Assembly: GCF_019320115.1 (NCBI RefSeq)
Contig: NC_089581.1
Location: 14,871,925-14,935,924 of the forward strand
Reading direction: 5' to 3'
Length of the DNA: 64,000 nt
Origin: Miscanthus floridulus
Lineage: Eukaryota > Streptophyta > Magnoliopsida > Poales > Poaceae
Shown: piece after piece, positions 12,223 through 23,805 of the stretch
How positions within the stretch are numbered: position 1 is the stretch's first letter
Layout: each line of letters starts with the position of its first letter
Translations under genes and position numbers: made by a program
The notes under the pieces: model-generated
The model's database searches: none
The model's input: only the letters and a program-made list of their open reading frames with translations
Told to the model about the DNA's origin: nothing

Positions 12223-12537
12223 GTGAGCCTGAGCCTGATCCCAACCGCGCGCTGGGGCCTGTCCCGCGCACGCAGTCGCGCCCTGCCTAAGCAAGCTAGA
12301 CGGACGCCGCCAGTTATTGCACCGGGCGGGGATGTCCGCGGAGTGCGTAGTGGGCGGCGGATAGCTGCGCTGCTACTCCTTCGTGCGTGTGTGTGGGGAG
12401 GAGTAATTGTGGAGGAGGCACGCACGCAAAAGGACGCTCTCGCCTCCCGCCCGCGCCGGCCCTCACGTGATTCATACTTGCGGCCTCCTCACTCCCTTCT
12501 TCATCACCCGCACCCCTCTCGCGTCGCGGCTTCGCAG
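12223..12537 (+). other. Predicted 5'-UTR intron of the HLS1-like gene
   Basis: A good donor (AG|GTGAGCC, GT at 12223) and a pyrimidine-rich acceptor (CTTCGCAG, AG at 12536-12537) bracket 315 bp. Removing it would eliminate ATGs inside this segment of the leader and join 12222 to 12538, 37 bases before the main start. This is predicted from splice-site appearance only. Confidence 0.4.
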
Positions 12538-12574
12538 CTACGTAGCTCTGGCCGGCCTCTCGTCTTCCCGGGAG

Positions 12575-12796
12575 ATGGTCGAGGCGCCGGCCGTCGTGGT
12601 GGTGCGGGCGTACGACGACGACGACGCGCGCGACCGCGCCGGCGTGGAGGAGGTGGAGCGCGCGTGCGAGGTCGGGTGTATGAGCGGCGGCGGTAAGATG
12701 TGCCTCTTCACGGACCTCCTCGGCGACCCGCTCTGCCGCATTCGCCACTCGCCGGACTCCCTCATGCTGGTACGTATACACGACCACGTACGTGCT

Positions 12797-12841
<45 letters not shown>

Positions 12842-14382
12842 GCTCTGTCTATACACCCACGTTGTGGTCGTGCCTGGCTGGGGGCTGCGGGCCGGCTGCG
12901 GCTAAGCACAGTAAGCAAGCACCACTGGCCCAGCGGCTGGCCCGCCAGATGCAGCAAGGTGAGGTGGTGAGCTGCTAGCTGGGCTCGCTCGACCAGTCGA
13001 CCTAGCCTACCACCTGTCCTCCGCCCGTCCCCCATGCCTCCCGCCCTCGTCTCCTTTCGCCTCGTCGTGTTTCGTTTCGTTTCGTTTCTTCTCACATTCC
13101 GGTTCCGGAGCCCGTACGTAAGCGGGGCCCGGCCGGATGGAGGAACTCAACTAATTATTGGACGACTGCCCGAAACGCATGTTTGAACGGCGCCGATATG
13201 GAAAAGGTCGCGGAGACAGCAACCGGCCCCAACAGCACGGAGATCGCCGGACTCGTCCGCGGCTGCGTCAAGACCGTCGTCTATGGCACTGGCACCACCC
13301 AGCAGCAGGCTAAGGACGACGACCCCATCTACACCAAGGTTGGCTACATCCTCGGCCTCCGCGTCTCGCCCAGCCACCGGTACGTACGTACTCCTACGTG
13401 CGAATCCAACAACAAACGAACTCGTACAAATGTTGTTGTTTTCATCATCAAGAACAAGAATATATAGTCATGGCTCACTGTTTGTCACTGTTGCCGTGTG
13501 CGTGGCTGCAGGAGGAAGGGGGTGGGGAAGAAGCTGGTGGATCGGATGGAGGAGTGGTTCCGTCAAAGGGGTGCCGAGTACTCGTACATGGCGACGGAGC
13601 AGGACAACGAGCCGTCGGTGCGGCTCTTCACCGGCCGCTGCGGCTACGCCAAGTTCCGCACGCCGTCCGTGCTGGTGCACCCGGTGTTCCGCCACGCCCT
13701 CAAGCCCTCGCGGCGCGCGGCCATCGTGCGCCTCGAGCGGCGGGAGGCCGAGCTGTTGTACCGCTGGCACTTCGCCAACGTCGAGTTCTTCCCCGCCGAC
13801 ATCGACGCCGTCCTGTCCAACGACCTGTCGCTGGGCACGTTCCTGGCCCTGCCGTCGGGGTCGTCGTCGCGGACGGGACCGGGGTGGGAGGGCGTGGAGG
13901 CGTTCCTGGCCGCGCCGCCGCCGTCGTGGGCCGTGCTCAGCGTGTGGAACTGCATGGACGCGTTCCGCCTCGAGGTGCGCGGGGCGCCGCGCCTGATGCG
14001 CGCCGCGGCGGGCGCCACCCGGCTCGTTGACCGCGCCGCGCCGTGGCTCGGGATCCCCTCCATCCCCAACCTGTTCGCGCCGTTCGGGCTCTACTTCCTC
14101 TACGGCCTGGGCGGCGCGGGCCCCGACGGCCCCAGGCTCGCCCGCGCGCTCTGCCGCAAGGCGCACAACATGGCGCGGGACGGCGGGTGCGGCGTCGTGG
14201 CCACCGAGGTCGGCGCATGCGAGCCCGTCCGCGCCGGGGTGCCGCACTGGGCAAGGCTCGGCGCCGAGGACCTCTGGTGCATCAAGCGCCTCGCGGACGG
14301 CTACAGCACCGGCGGCCCGCTCGGCGACTGGACCAAGGCGCCGGCCCGGCACTCCATATTCATCGACCCGAGGGAGTTTTAG
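12575..14382 (+). CDS. HLS1: HOOKLESS1-like GNAT N-acetyltransferase (3 exons)
   Basis: Exons are 12575-12769, 13207-13379 and 13512-14382, joined at canonical GT-AG sites (GTACGT donors both times, AAAG and CTGCAG acceptors). They give a 412-residue protein, close to the roughly 400 residues of Arabidopsis HLS1. Residues 43-65 carry the family signature LFTDLLGDPLCRIRHSPDSL. The acetyl-CoA-binding motif R-x-x-G-x-G is R123-G128, inside GLRVSPSHRRKGVGKKL and created across the second junction. It is followed by MEEWFRQRGAEYSYMATE and the C-terminal plant-specific half, ending with DLWCIKRL and IFIDPREF. In Arabidopsis, HLS1 is a nuclear protein needed for apical hook formation, linking ethylene, auxin and light signalling, and related proteins act in histone acetylation; that role here is inferred from family. 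The ATG is chosen because the frame matches the family N-terminus (VVRAYD...GVEEVER). No breaks are seen. Confidence 0.93.
12798..12838 (+). repeat. (CT)n microsatellite in HLS1-like intron 1
   Basis: About 20 uninterrupted TC/CT units lie 28 bp after the intron 1 donor. It is intronic and should not affect the protein. Confidence 0.95.
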
Positions 14383-14691
14383 GCTCATGATAAATACACT
14401 TATTATTATTAGGCCTAGCTTTAGAGGGTTTTTTTTCCTCGGGCCGTCGTCCGATCGATCCCGTATCCGACGGCTTCTAGCTTGCTAGAGAGAGGGGGCT
14501 GCTTCCCACCCTTTTGCGTTTTCATTTCAAAACATGTGGTACGTACGCTTACTTAGGCGTAATTTCTGCTAGAGAATTTAGTTAGCTTTTTTTTCCCTCC
14601 TTTTGCTTATTAATCTGATGTGAAACACAGCTGCTCTTTCGTCTTGGCTCGAAATGGGAGCAGCTGCTTGCTTAGTTGTAACCGGTTCTTG

Positions 14692-14923
14692 GGCCTTGTT
14701 TAGATTGCAAGTTTTTCGTTCTCTCTCCGTCACATCAAATCTTTGGACATATGCATGGAGGATTAAATGTAGATAAAAAAATAACTAATTACACAGTTTG
14801 ATTGTAAATTATGAGACGAATCTTTTGAGCCTAGTTAGACCATGATTAGACAATAATTGTCAAATACAAACGAAAGTGCTACCATACCCGATACTGATTC
14901 TTAACCTCAATCTAAACACGGCC
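14692..14923. mobile_element. Tourist-like MITE (copy 1)
   Basis: The 232-bp element starts GGCCTTGTTTAGATTGCAAG and ends TCTAAACACGGCC, an imperfect terminal inverted repeat. It contains 'gagacgaatcttttgagcc'. It is flanked by the similar triplets TTG and TTA, compatible with a 3-bp PIF/Harbinger-type target duplication with one change. It sits about 310 bp downstream of the HLS1-like stop codon. Confidence 0.75.
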
Positions 14924-14926
14924 TTA

Positions 14927-16555
14927 TCGTTGGACCAGGGTGGAGACCAGCCAGCCTTTTCGTACCTTCTCCTGTCCTTTTCAGAGAACTAGAAAGGTTT
15001 GTAAGATTTGCTTCTTTTGTTTGGAGGATATATGCATCCCCTTCCCCACAAGGAGATGCTGCCTGTGATCTTGGGATTCTTTGCGAATATCAGCTGGTTG
15101 CATATTTTCTAAGGATTCTTTTAGCTTCTCCGGAATCGGATCCACCAAAGCTTAACTGAGATCGTTGAGACAACGATCTGACCATGAGCTGAGAATATAA
15201 TCCTAACATTCTACTTCTGCTCTCTTTTTGTTTTTTCTTTTCTGTTTCATAGTATTGTTCTTTATGAGGATTTGGGATATTATGGTTGGCAAAACCATTG
15301 GCTCTGTTCTGCTGCACAACTTCAGTGCACGAACATTATTTTTCTCTCACAGTAGTTAGCATAAGCTAAATTTCACTCAAACAAACAGTGCCAATTGCTA
15401 TCGGAAGAAAAATAATCAAGAAGCTAGCGTGCTTATTATGAAATGATTGGATATATGTACGATGGAGGTACTTATCCATGTAGATCGGTTTATGAGTCGT
15501 CAGTCGTGCCATAGTTATAATCCTACGATGATGGTGGTGGTTTTGTTTGTTCGTTTGCCTGGCCCTATTCGGTTTACTCCATATTCAGCTTGTTCGGCTT
15601 TTTTTTTTAACTGGAACAATATTTTTTTCTCACAATAATTTAGCCGGAACAATATTTTTTTAGCCAGTTTCAGCCAAATTCCAGACCAGCGAACGGGGCC
15701 AATTGTGACACCCATTATTGGCTTCATGAACATGAACATCATGTACAAGGTGCTTATCCGTGATTATGAGTGCTTAAAGAGAGAATGCTATCACATTATT
15801 AAGCACTAGTACAACGAAGTAAATCTCCGCAGACGATGCAAACTGATGCGTGATGTAGCCTCCACTAGCTTGTCATTAGCGCCTGTATCAAAGCACTGTT
15901 GTGAACTTATACATCTTATCCATCATTTAAGCACTACTGTGTTGTGATCAGTTTCAACGTCGTCCATGTCCACGCAACAGACGATTCCCGATCACTGCAA
16001 CGATCAGAGACAACTAGCGCCCCGTTCGCTCGAGTATTTGCCGTACTTTTTCAGGGCAACTAATAATATTTTATTTTTTTCTCGTAACAAATTAACTAAC
16101 AACTCGGGGGCAAGACTTCACTAGCTGCTCCGGTACTAGACTCAGTCAGTCACACGTACGACGAATTGACTTGACAAGAAGGAGACCCCTTGAATGCAGA
16201 AACTGTTGAGGACAGCAGCGTGAAAAGCGATGGCTTATCAGGTGATCGATCCGCCGTCCGTCGTCGTCTCGTCCATGGGTGGTGTGGAGTGGAGTGGAGG
16301 TGGAGCTGCCGCCTGGCCGTGGCCTTGCCGCGCGCGCGCCGCATACATAGAGTCATACAGATACAGATACAGTCACGCGTCGCCGTCATTCATGTTTTTT
16401 TCCAACGCCAAAGGACACCGGCGGTGAGAGCCTGAAACTCAAAGGCAGCCCAGTCCGCCAGGCGCCAGTGGGATGCATGGATGGTGGACCGGAGCGGAAA
16501 CGCTACGGGCAACACACACAGGCGCGCGTCCTGTGCTCCCTCCTCCCGAATATAT
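14927..16555. other. Gene-free stretch between HLS1-like gene and hAT element
   Basis: Apart from a small MITE at 15561-15700, nothing is recognisable. Short frames at 15090-15317 (-), 16190-16435 (+) and 16439-16765 (-) lack motifs. A run of 'gatacagatacagt' repeats lies at 16356-16373. Confidence 0.5.
15561..15700. mobile_element. Small MITE with GGCCC..TTCG ends (copy 1 of a dispersed family)
   Basis: The block begins GGCCCTATTCGG and ends CGAACGGGGCC, with internal 'ggaacaatattttttt' and 'cacaataattta' motifs. Related copies in the window lie at 21434-21562, 52159-52275, 54251-54378 and 61850-61945. The family is non-coding. I see no clear target duplication. Confidence 0.6.
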
Positions 16556-16563
16556 ATGGCCAT

Positions 16564-19500
16564 CAGGCCGGCCCTGCTCGGCACGGCCCGGGCACGGGCC
16601 AGGCACGGCCCGCTGGTGTCGGGCCAGCACGGCACGCCGTGCCCCCGTGCCATGCCTTACTGGGCCTCGTGCCCCGTTGACAGCCCAAGCACGGCCCCTC
16701 GGGTTGAAATTCAGGCCGTGCCGCCCGCACAGCCCGACCAAAACTTGCGGGCCGTGCCAGCCCACAACCCGAATTGTAGAAAACCGCTCATCAGATTCTT
16801 AATCAACAGCACATTCATAATTTTGATAAGTCATTCACAGAATCACAAAAACAACTTAACTATTTAACAACTTAACAGCAAGACTCAAACACAACAAAAG
16901 ACAGAGATTTAAAGATAGAAATGAGCTATGTGCAATGCTGCCTCATTAAAAAAAATTTGGGTAAAACTCACCCTTGTGAGATACCCTAGAAAGAGAAAAA
17001 GAGTGCAGCACAGCTCTTATAATATTCAAATGTTCACAATACAAATACCAGATACAAGCATCATGTCTCAACTCTCAAGCCTCACAGGTCTCAATCTCAA
17101 CTCTCTCAAATTGAACTCTCAACTCTCAGCTCTCAGGTAGCAGCAGAAGCAGAAGCAACAGAAGCACTTGCAGATGTGCTAGCAGAAGGAGGCCCAGATC
17201 CATCTTCAGAAACATCAAGATACAGATTCTCAAAGGACTCTGCCAGCTCTTGGTTGTCAGCAGAATGTTGAAGTCTTCTATCACCCAGCTCTCAGTCCTT
17301 GATGCAAGCAAGCATCGCCACATGTTCAGGCAGAAGTCTTCGGCGTCGCTCCTCAATAATCCTTCCTGTTAAACTGAAACATGATTCTGAAGAGATAGTA
17401 GAAACAGGAACAACCATAATATCTCTTGCTATTATAGAAAGAATATGATAGGTTAGTTTGTGGTCACGCCACCAGAGAAGCAAATCAAAATTATCGTCAT
17501 ATGCAGTGACACTGTCACTATCCAGATACGTTGTGAGCTCACAAGCAACAGAGGCAACAGATTGAGTTGAAGTGGAGACAGAGGCAGGGGGAGGAGGACC
17601 AACAACAGCTGATGATCCAGGGCCACCAAAGATCCTTCCCCATGCTTGTTTCCTCTTACCTGAGTTGACTGCAGGATGTGCAGGCCTTTAAGACCTTGTA
17701 GAACCATACTTGCTGTCATACTTGGCAAATAACTTGTAAATTTCAGTTTTAACATCAGCATAATATTTACTGTAATCAACACCAATATTCTCTTTAAGTA
17801 TTACCAGCATATTAAACAAACCTCTCAACTTAGCTCTAGGATCAAGAATGAAAGCAATAGAATATACCAGAGGTATATTTTTCCAATACTAAAGATATTT
17901 AAGCTTCATATGATAGACAACAACCATTAGATTTTGATCTTTTTCACTTTCATGCAAATGATGAGCAATGTCAAGCATATGGTGCAGAATTAGTGGATTA
18001 GTTGGATAGTAAACACCAGATAGAACACATGTTGATTCATAAAATAATTCCAGAAACTCTAATATCTTGACAGCAATGAGCCAATGTCTTGGAGTCAACA
18101 ATGTGCAGCCAAAATTTGCATTAATAAACACAGAAAAAACCTCCTTGTAAGGTAGCAAGTGTTTAAGCATAAGGTATGTAGCAGTCCATCTCACATCCAT
18201 ATCTAAACCAAACTTTCTAGGTCTAACACCCTGAGCATTGCAATAATTCTTAAACATGGCAATTCTATGATTAGATGAATTTAAGAAGTTAATAGCAATT
18301 CTAAAATCCTCTATGTAAGTTTTAAATCTCTTTAAACCAGATTTCACAATCAAATTAATGATATAGCAAGCACAACGCTGATGCATAAGATTATATTTAC
18401 GCTTATTAGGATCTGATGGAGTAGATGCTGGATCAAAACCTAAATAACATGTAAACATTGGTGTCAAAGTCTCCATTGCCTTAGCATTGGAGGAAGCATT
18501 GTCTAGAGTAACAGAATAAATCTTGTCAATCATATCAAATTCCTGAACCACACAAGCATTTTTTTCAGAAATGTTCTCACCAGTGTGCTTCACCTCAATC
18601 AACCTGAGGCCAATTACCTTTTTCTGTAGCTCCCAATCTGCACTCACATAATGAGCAACTACACTAATGTAGTCCTCCTTAGCATTTCCAGATCATATGT
18701 CAGATGTCAAAGCAACAGATGATGCACCAGACAAAACATGATTCTTAAGTATATTACGACGTTCAGTAAATAGAGCACGGAGGTCTCTAGTGGTGGACTG
18801 TCTAGACACCCTACGAAACCTAGGGTTATGAGCACGTTGAATGTACTCCTCAAATGCATCTGTATCACCAATACCCAAAGGCAAATCAAGCCTAGCAATC
18901 AATCTGCAGAGTTCAGTTCTAGCTACCTCAGGTTTATAATTCCAGTTATGCACAGAACCATCAGGATTGTAAGATAGCCTAGATTGAACCCTAGCACGTT
19001 GATCAGTTTTCTGCCTATAAGAGTTCGGGTGCCTCTTCAAGTGATCAGTGCCAGCACTAGATCTAGCAGACAAGGTTGACTTACACATTTTACATTTAGC
19101 TTTAGTGCAAATCTGTACTCCATTCACAGTCTCAAATATCTCTTCAAAATCATCCCAGACAGGAGATTTGCGCTTACCAACCTTACCATTACCAGCAGCA
19201 GCAACAGATGGAACAGAGCCGTTGGAGTTGGAGCCGACCGGGTTCGCAGACGCCGTCGCCCCTTCACCACCATCGCCATCTCCGAGATCGACACCGAACA
19301 ACGCAGCAGCGTCATCACGGATGTCGTCGTCGTTCTCGCCCTCAGGGGCCATGCCAGGCGGAAGCTCGCCATCGTCTTCAGCCTTGGCCGCCTCTCCAGC
19401 ACCGTACCTCAACGGTGCGGGTGGCCGCCTTGCTCCTCGCTCTATGCCGCAGCTAGAGCTTGAAGCATCAGCTACCGACCTGCGAAGGAGGAAGGAATAG

Positions 19501-20210
19501 ATCAGTTAGAGATCTCATCAAAAAAAAGAAGAAAGATGGGGATTAGGGTTAGCCGGTTAGGGTTAGGGTTAGGTCCTTACCTTCGCAACCGGAGCCCGGT
19601 GCTGGAGAAGAAGAAGACGATGGCCCCGCGGCCAGAGAAGACGACACAAGGTCAGCAAGGACGGCGAGCGGCGGAGGAGGGACAAACGGGGTCAACAAAC
19701 TCATATAATCACCGAGATCTAGAGGGGAGAAAGGTAGAGGGAGAAGGGAGAGGTAGAGAGGGTGGGGAGCACGCCGGCGGCGGCGGTTCGAGGTCACCGG
19801 AGTCGGGGTCGACGACGGCACAGTGGATACGGCGAGGCGAGGCGACTGGCTGTAGGCGAGAGTGCGAGCGGCGGCTGCGGCGCAGTGGACTGGAGAATGG
19901 AGATGAGTCAATCGAGTGATTTAGGTTTAGGGTTTGTGAGGGGCGTCGGCTCCCTCGCACTTATATGGCAGAGGGAGGCCAAAGCGCCGTTGGCCGCTGG
20001 CAGGCCGCGCGGGAACTGCTGCCGGGCCGACCTTTGGCTGCCTGCTTATTACTGTGCCGGGCCGTGCCAGCCCGCGGGCTTGCGCGACGGCCCAAGCACG
20101 GCCTGTAACTGCATGCCGGGCCAGCCCGGGCCCAGAGACCCTTGTGCCGACCAGACTCGTGTCAGGCCAAATTAGCGGGCCATGGGCTGGGCTACCGGGC
20201 CTCGGGCTAC
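16564..20210 (-). mobile_element. hAT-family DNA transposon, decayed but nearly full length
   Basis: The 3.65-kb unit encloses a hAT transposase pseudogene on the - strand. Both ends are unusually GC-rich and crowded with 'cacggcc', 'cgggcc' and 'ggccgtgcc' words (16570-16760 and about 19960-20205), as expected for subterminal transposase-binding repeats of hAT elements. The candidate 8-bp target duplication is ATGGCCAT (16556-16563) against ATGGCAAG (20211-20218), 6 of 8 matching, which fits an old insertion. Terminal inverted repeats are weak (left CAGGCCGGCCC, right end reading GTAGCCCGAGGCCC on the - strand), so the exact ends are provisional. Confidence 0.8.
17133..19412 (-). pseudogene. 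hAT transposase with BED zinc finger, four in-frame stops
   Basis: One - strand frame of 760 codons runs from the ATG at 19412 to a TGA at 17133-17135. An acidic N-terminus is followed by a BED-type finger (W86, C107, C110, H124, H128). Next come the catalytic-core region with SVTLDNASSN, HQRCACYIINLIV and a VRWTATY block, and then the hAT dimerisation domain (LLLWWRDHKLTYHILS, STISSESCFSLTGRI). In-frame stops at 18693-18695, 17889-17891, 17688-17690 and 17292-17294 break it, but I see no frameshift, so decay is by point mutation. Some plant hAT proteins of this type (the DAYSLEEPER group) are domesticated genes; the stops and flanking terminal repeats argue against that here. A possible upstream exon ends at a GTAAGG donor at 19580 with an acceptor at 19480-19481. 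Confidence 0.88.
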
Positions 20211-20218
20211 ATGGCAAG

Positions 20219-22263
20219 TATACTTCGGAACCATGGGCGGCTGTACTGGCTGATATGATCACATCGTACCACGGGCGCGCGCCATCACATCGCGACGTGC
20301 ACCCTGCATGTTAAAGGCCGTCACGGCACTGTAGCCGTCGGACGTGATGTGCCGACAAGGGCCGTCCCTGAATTAATGTCACCGGCGTCACGGCGCCATA
20401 TCATGCGGATGTGACGACGCCGTACGTGTTTAATTAAGCCCCGCGTTTTGACCTAATCTAATCGCACCCCCTAGCGATAGATTCAGATCACCATTAGTAC
20501 TCGATCAATCATGCGCGCATGGCGCCTCTGTCTGAAACGAAGCTGTTTGCGGAAATGGAAATGGTTGATCGATCCTACGCCTAGTACTCTGGTCGTGGCC
20601 TCTGTTTGTTTGTCCTCAGCCAGTGACAGATGGCGAGCCTAGTTCGAGGTCAAGGAGGACTGGTCTTCTGAAAAGCTAGGGCTGCACAGCCCAGTTCATG
20701 TGCCGTGATGTAACTTGTGATGACCTCACATGCAGAGCTAATTCAGAGAGAATCTTGACCGTGTGCCGTTTATGAAAACCGTGGTCCGTGGATACGAGTT
20801 CTCCTACTGTATACTGTATGTGAGGCTGATCTGACGTGTCCGTAGCCTCGCAGGTCAGGCTTTTTCTTCATGGAATTAGACGAGTACAAACACACCCCCA
20901 ACTATAAATACATGTACGCAAACTCTACTTATATGAGCATCTTCGAAAGACTTACCGACATATCTCGAAATTAATAAAGTCACCGTAGACGTCTCGCTGT
21001 TGACGAGAACATCGTCTACCACTGAGTTGGTTAGGTTTCTTATGGCCTCGTAGGTCAGGCTTAATTGACATCATCTCTAATTGTGGGGTGGATAGATCCA
21101 CGCAGAATTTGTATATCATCTCTAAGTTTGACCATCATTTTTTTAGACACAGGCTGCTACTGTTGCTGATGTGAGGAACCATCGAAATTGTCCCGGGTTT
21201 AACTGAGAGCTAGTATATGCTCCCCGTTTGTCATCTGGCAGGCCATATGTTACCACATTTCTTAGTTAGCTTACAACCGATTGACCGAACATGCCTTCAA
21301 TTTAAACTAAAACAGTCGTCGTATGTGTTCCAAGGCAATGCATAAGATCAACACACATACAATCTCAAAAAAAAAAAAACAGATCAACATACATACCACT
21401 TAGAACGTTGCCAACATCACAATAAGACATAAAGGCTCCGTTCGGTTTGCTGAAACTTGGCTGAATTGGCTGAAAACCACTGTTCTGACTAAATTGTTGT
21501 GGGAGAAAAACACTGTTTCGGCTGAAAAAATAAGCTGGATTATAAGGTAAGCCGAACGGGCCAGAGAAATCAAACAAGACATGTAGAGACCACATTTTAA
21601 CATAGGTTACAAGCCTCCATCATATTACAACTTCCTTGGACTCAACAAGAAGATGTGGAATTAGGACTTGGTGGTAGTGCCGCAACTCCGCCCGTAGTGC
21701 CGGCACGAAGTTGGACCGTTATTCTCCGCCGTTGGATGATCACCAGATAAAATAGTTTGAGGTTTCACATGTTTTTTTTCATGTGTTAACTGCTCTGCAA
21801 TGAAACTGGACTTGGTTTCTAAACTTTGGATGGCAAAATGACGTTGTTTTAACTGTGCAGGCAAATACCAAACTGTGTTGCTTCATGTATGTTCGAGAAT
21901 GAACCGCTTATTGTTTAACGTTAATTATTGTCATTTGTCAATACTATTGTTGTGTTTATTGGCATGGATATTATGCTTTCCAATTTTTTATCTAGATCAT
22001 GTGGCAACGCATGGGCATATTTTCTAGTGATACTAAAGAGACTAGTTGCCTTAGCTCCATCATCAACGCAGGTTGAGTATTTTGTAAAACCATAGTATTT
22101 CTCTGATACTTTAAAAATACTTTGCATCAAAATATGACCTAAATTGATACGAGTAGAAGCCTAGAAGACGTTTTAGATTTTGGAAAAGAAAATCGAGATG
22201 TGCAAATTGAGGTTTGGCACTCTAAGGCCTTGTTCGGTTTTCAAGAAACAACGTCATGGAATC
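20219..22263. other. Gene-free stretch with one small MITE
   Basis: No gene is supported between the hAT element and the nested retrotransposons. A GC-rich segment at 20225-20480 merges into AT-rich DNA. A MITE lies at 21434-21562. The last ~40 bp ('aaggccttgttcgg...') resembles the end of a short element that resumes after 50528 and was split by the large insertion. Confidence 0.5.
21434..21562. mobile_element. Small MITE, GGCYCCGTTCGG family (copy 2)
   Basis: It begins GGCTCCGTTCGGTTTGCTG and ends AAGCCGAACGGGCC, an inverted pair. The interior has 'gtgggagaaaaacactgtttcggctg', shared with the copies at 52159 and 54251. It is non-coding. Confidence 0.65.
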
Positions 22264-22732
22264 TGTCGACGAAATATGGTCGGCAGTCTACCTAGGGCTA
22301 TGCCCAAGATAGTAGATTGTCGGCAGACAGATGCGCAAGCCACAAACAAGACGGTGACGCAAGACAGACACGAGGTTTTATCCAGGTTCGGCCGCCAAGA
22401 AGGCGTAATACCTACGTCCTGCGTCTGATTTGTATTGCTGTATGTCAATGAGAGATGATTTTTAGAGGGGTCCCCTGCCCGCCTTATATAGTCCGGGGGC
22501 AGGGTTACAGATCTGGAAACTAATCCTCGCCAGTTACAATTGCCATACGTGGCCGGATAAGGATTCCTATTCTAACCGACCAGGATCTTGATTGATCGCC
22601 AAATCCGTCTTGACTCCTTGCGCGGGACTCCGATCAGGTTAATCGGGCCACACGTCGTCTTTTGGTGGACCGGACCCACCGATCCGGGCCGGCCCAAGCA
22701 TAGCCATAAGGGTATAGGGGTTAATACCCCCA
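22264..22732 (-). repeat. Element B 3' LTR
   Basis: In the element's orientation the LTR starts TGGGGGTATTAACCCC and ends TTTCGTCGACA, giving TG...CA termini. It contains 'ccgccttatatag' in plus orientation. Just outside it, in - strand sense, lies GGTGCTCGGGGACTAGC, the likely polypurine-tract region. It matches the copy at 50059-50528 along its whole length. Confidence 0.92.
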
Positions 22733-22979
22733 CAGCTAGTCCCCGAGCACCATGCATTATGCTATGACACGCCATTTTAACATGCTCCGACAAATAAGGC
22801 TTGAGTCCTTGACGTCTCTGACCACCGTTGTCGCCGGAGAAGTAGGTTGTCCGAATAATATATGATGCTCTTAAGAAAAAAGAAAAAGATTTCCGTCCTG
22901 GGAAGTGTGCCCACTTGTATTTCTGAACAGAAATGTAAGTGCGTCTTGGAGCATAGCGTCCTTGATCATCAGAGGCGTA

Positions 22980-23600
22980 GGGGTCAAAAAACAAACACTT
23001 TCACTGCAAGGTGAAGTGTGCCCACTTAGTCCCCGAGCCTGGTAGAAGGTGACGTAGGCACGTGGTGCCAGGGTCTGAAAAGAATTCCCAATTAAGTTGA
23101 GAACCCAATTGTCGAATAAGCAATACGAGATGCACCGGCAGGTGCATCGTACCGATGTAGTCCCCGAGCTTGCTGGAAGGTGAAATATGAGGCTTGTAGC
23201 AAGGTCTAAATAAATACCTCTCAACTGTATGTGAGTACAAATCACATGTAGCCGAGAAGGACGATCTCCGAGCAGTGGTCGGGACAGTCCCCGAGCACGT
23301 TAGTAATCCTTACAATCAGTCAAAGCATAAGGGTCGATTAAACAAACATATTCACCGCAAGGTGAAGTGTGCCCACTTAGTCCCCGAGCCTAGTAGTAGG
23401 TGACGTAGGCATGTGGTGCCAGGGTCTAAAAAAGAATTTCCATTAAAGCTAAAAATCCAATCGTTGTACAGGCGATACGAGATACACCGGCAGGTGCATC
23501 GTACCGATGTAGTATGAGCCTTGAAGCAAGGTCTAAATAAACGTCTCTCAACTGTATGTGAGTACAAATCACATGTAGCCTAGGAGAACCATTCTCCGAG
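22980..23600. repeat. Diverged ~0.25-kb direct duplication in element B
   Basis: Two copies, about 22989-23245 and 23340-23600, share 'gcaaggtgaagtgtgcccac', 'gacgtaggca', 'ggtgccagggtct' and 'caccggcaggtgcatcgtac' in the same order. The second copy lacks about 40 bp that includes 'tccccgagcttgctgg'. They sit between the antisense gene and the 3' LTR. Confidence 0.85.
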
Positions 23601-23602
23601 CA

Positions 23603-23805
23603 GTGGTCGGTATAGTCCCCGAGCACATAAGTTGTCAGAGCAGTCCCCGAGCACGGCAGTGGTCAGAGCACTCCCCGAGCACGGTAGTGGTCTGGGTAGT
23701 CCACGAGCATGGCAGTGGTCTGGGCAGTCACCTAGCACGGTAGTGGTCTGGGCAGTCCCCGAGCATGGCAGTGGTCAGGGCAGTCCCCGAGCATTGTAGT
23801 AGTCT
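23603..23805. repeat. 28-bp minisatellite, about seven units
   Basis: Units follow the pattern 'gtggtctgggcagtccccga' plus 'gcatggca', with variation mainly in the middle. The word 'agtccccgagc' also occurs singly in the preceding 800 bp, so the array probably grew from a motif already scattered here. Confidence 0.85.

Noticed and set aside
12314..13095. Long - strand frames over the HLS1-like first exon and CT repeat
   Set aside because: They run through the (CT)n microsatellite as RERERER and have no motifs; they are artefacts of GC-rich DNA and repeats.
13468..14388. 306-codon open frame on the - strand over HLS1-like exon 3
   Set aside because: It is a shadow of the GC-rich coding exon. 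The translation is compositionally biased (R, A, E, P, G) and the + strand frame matches a known family end to end.
16564..20210. Domesticated DAYSLEEPER-type host gene
   Set aside because: Four in-frame stops and flanking transposon-like termini with a partial 8-bp duplication indicate a decayed transposon, not a maintained gene.
23603..23805. CRISPR array
   Set aside because: The regular 28-bp units have no unique spacers; this is a plant minisatellite inside a retrotransposon.
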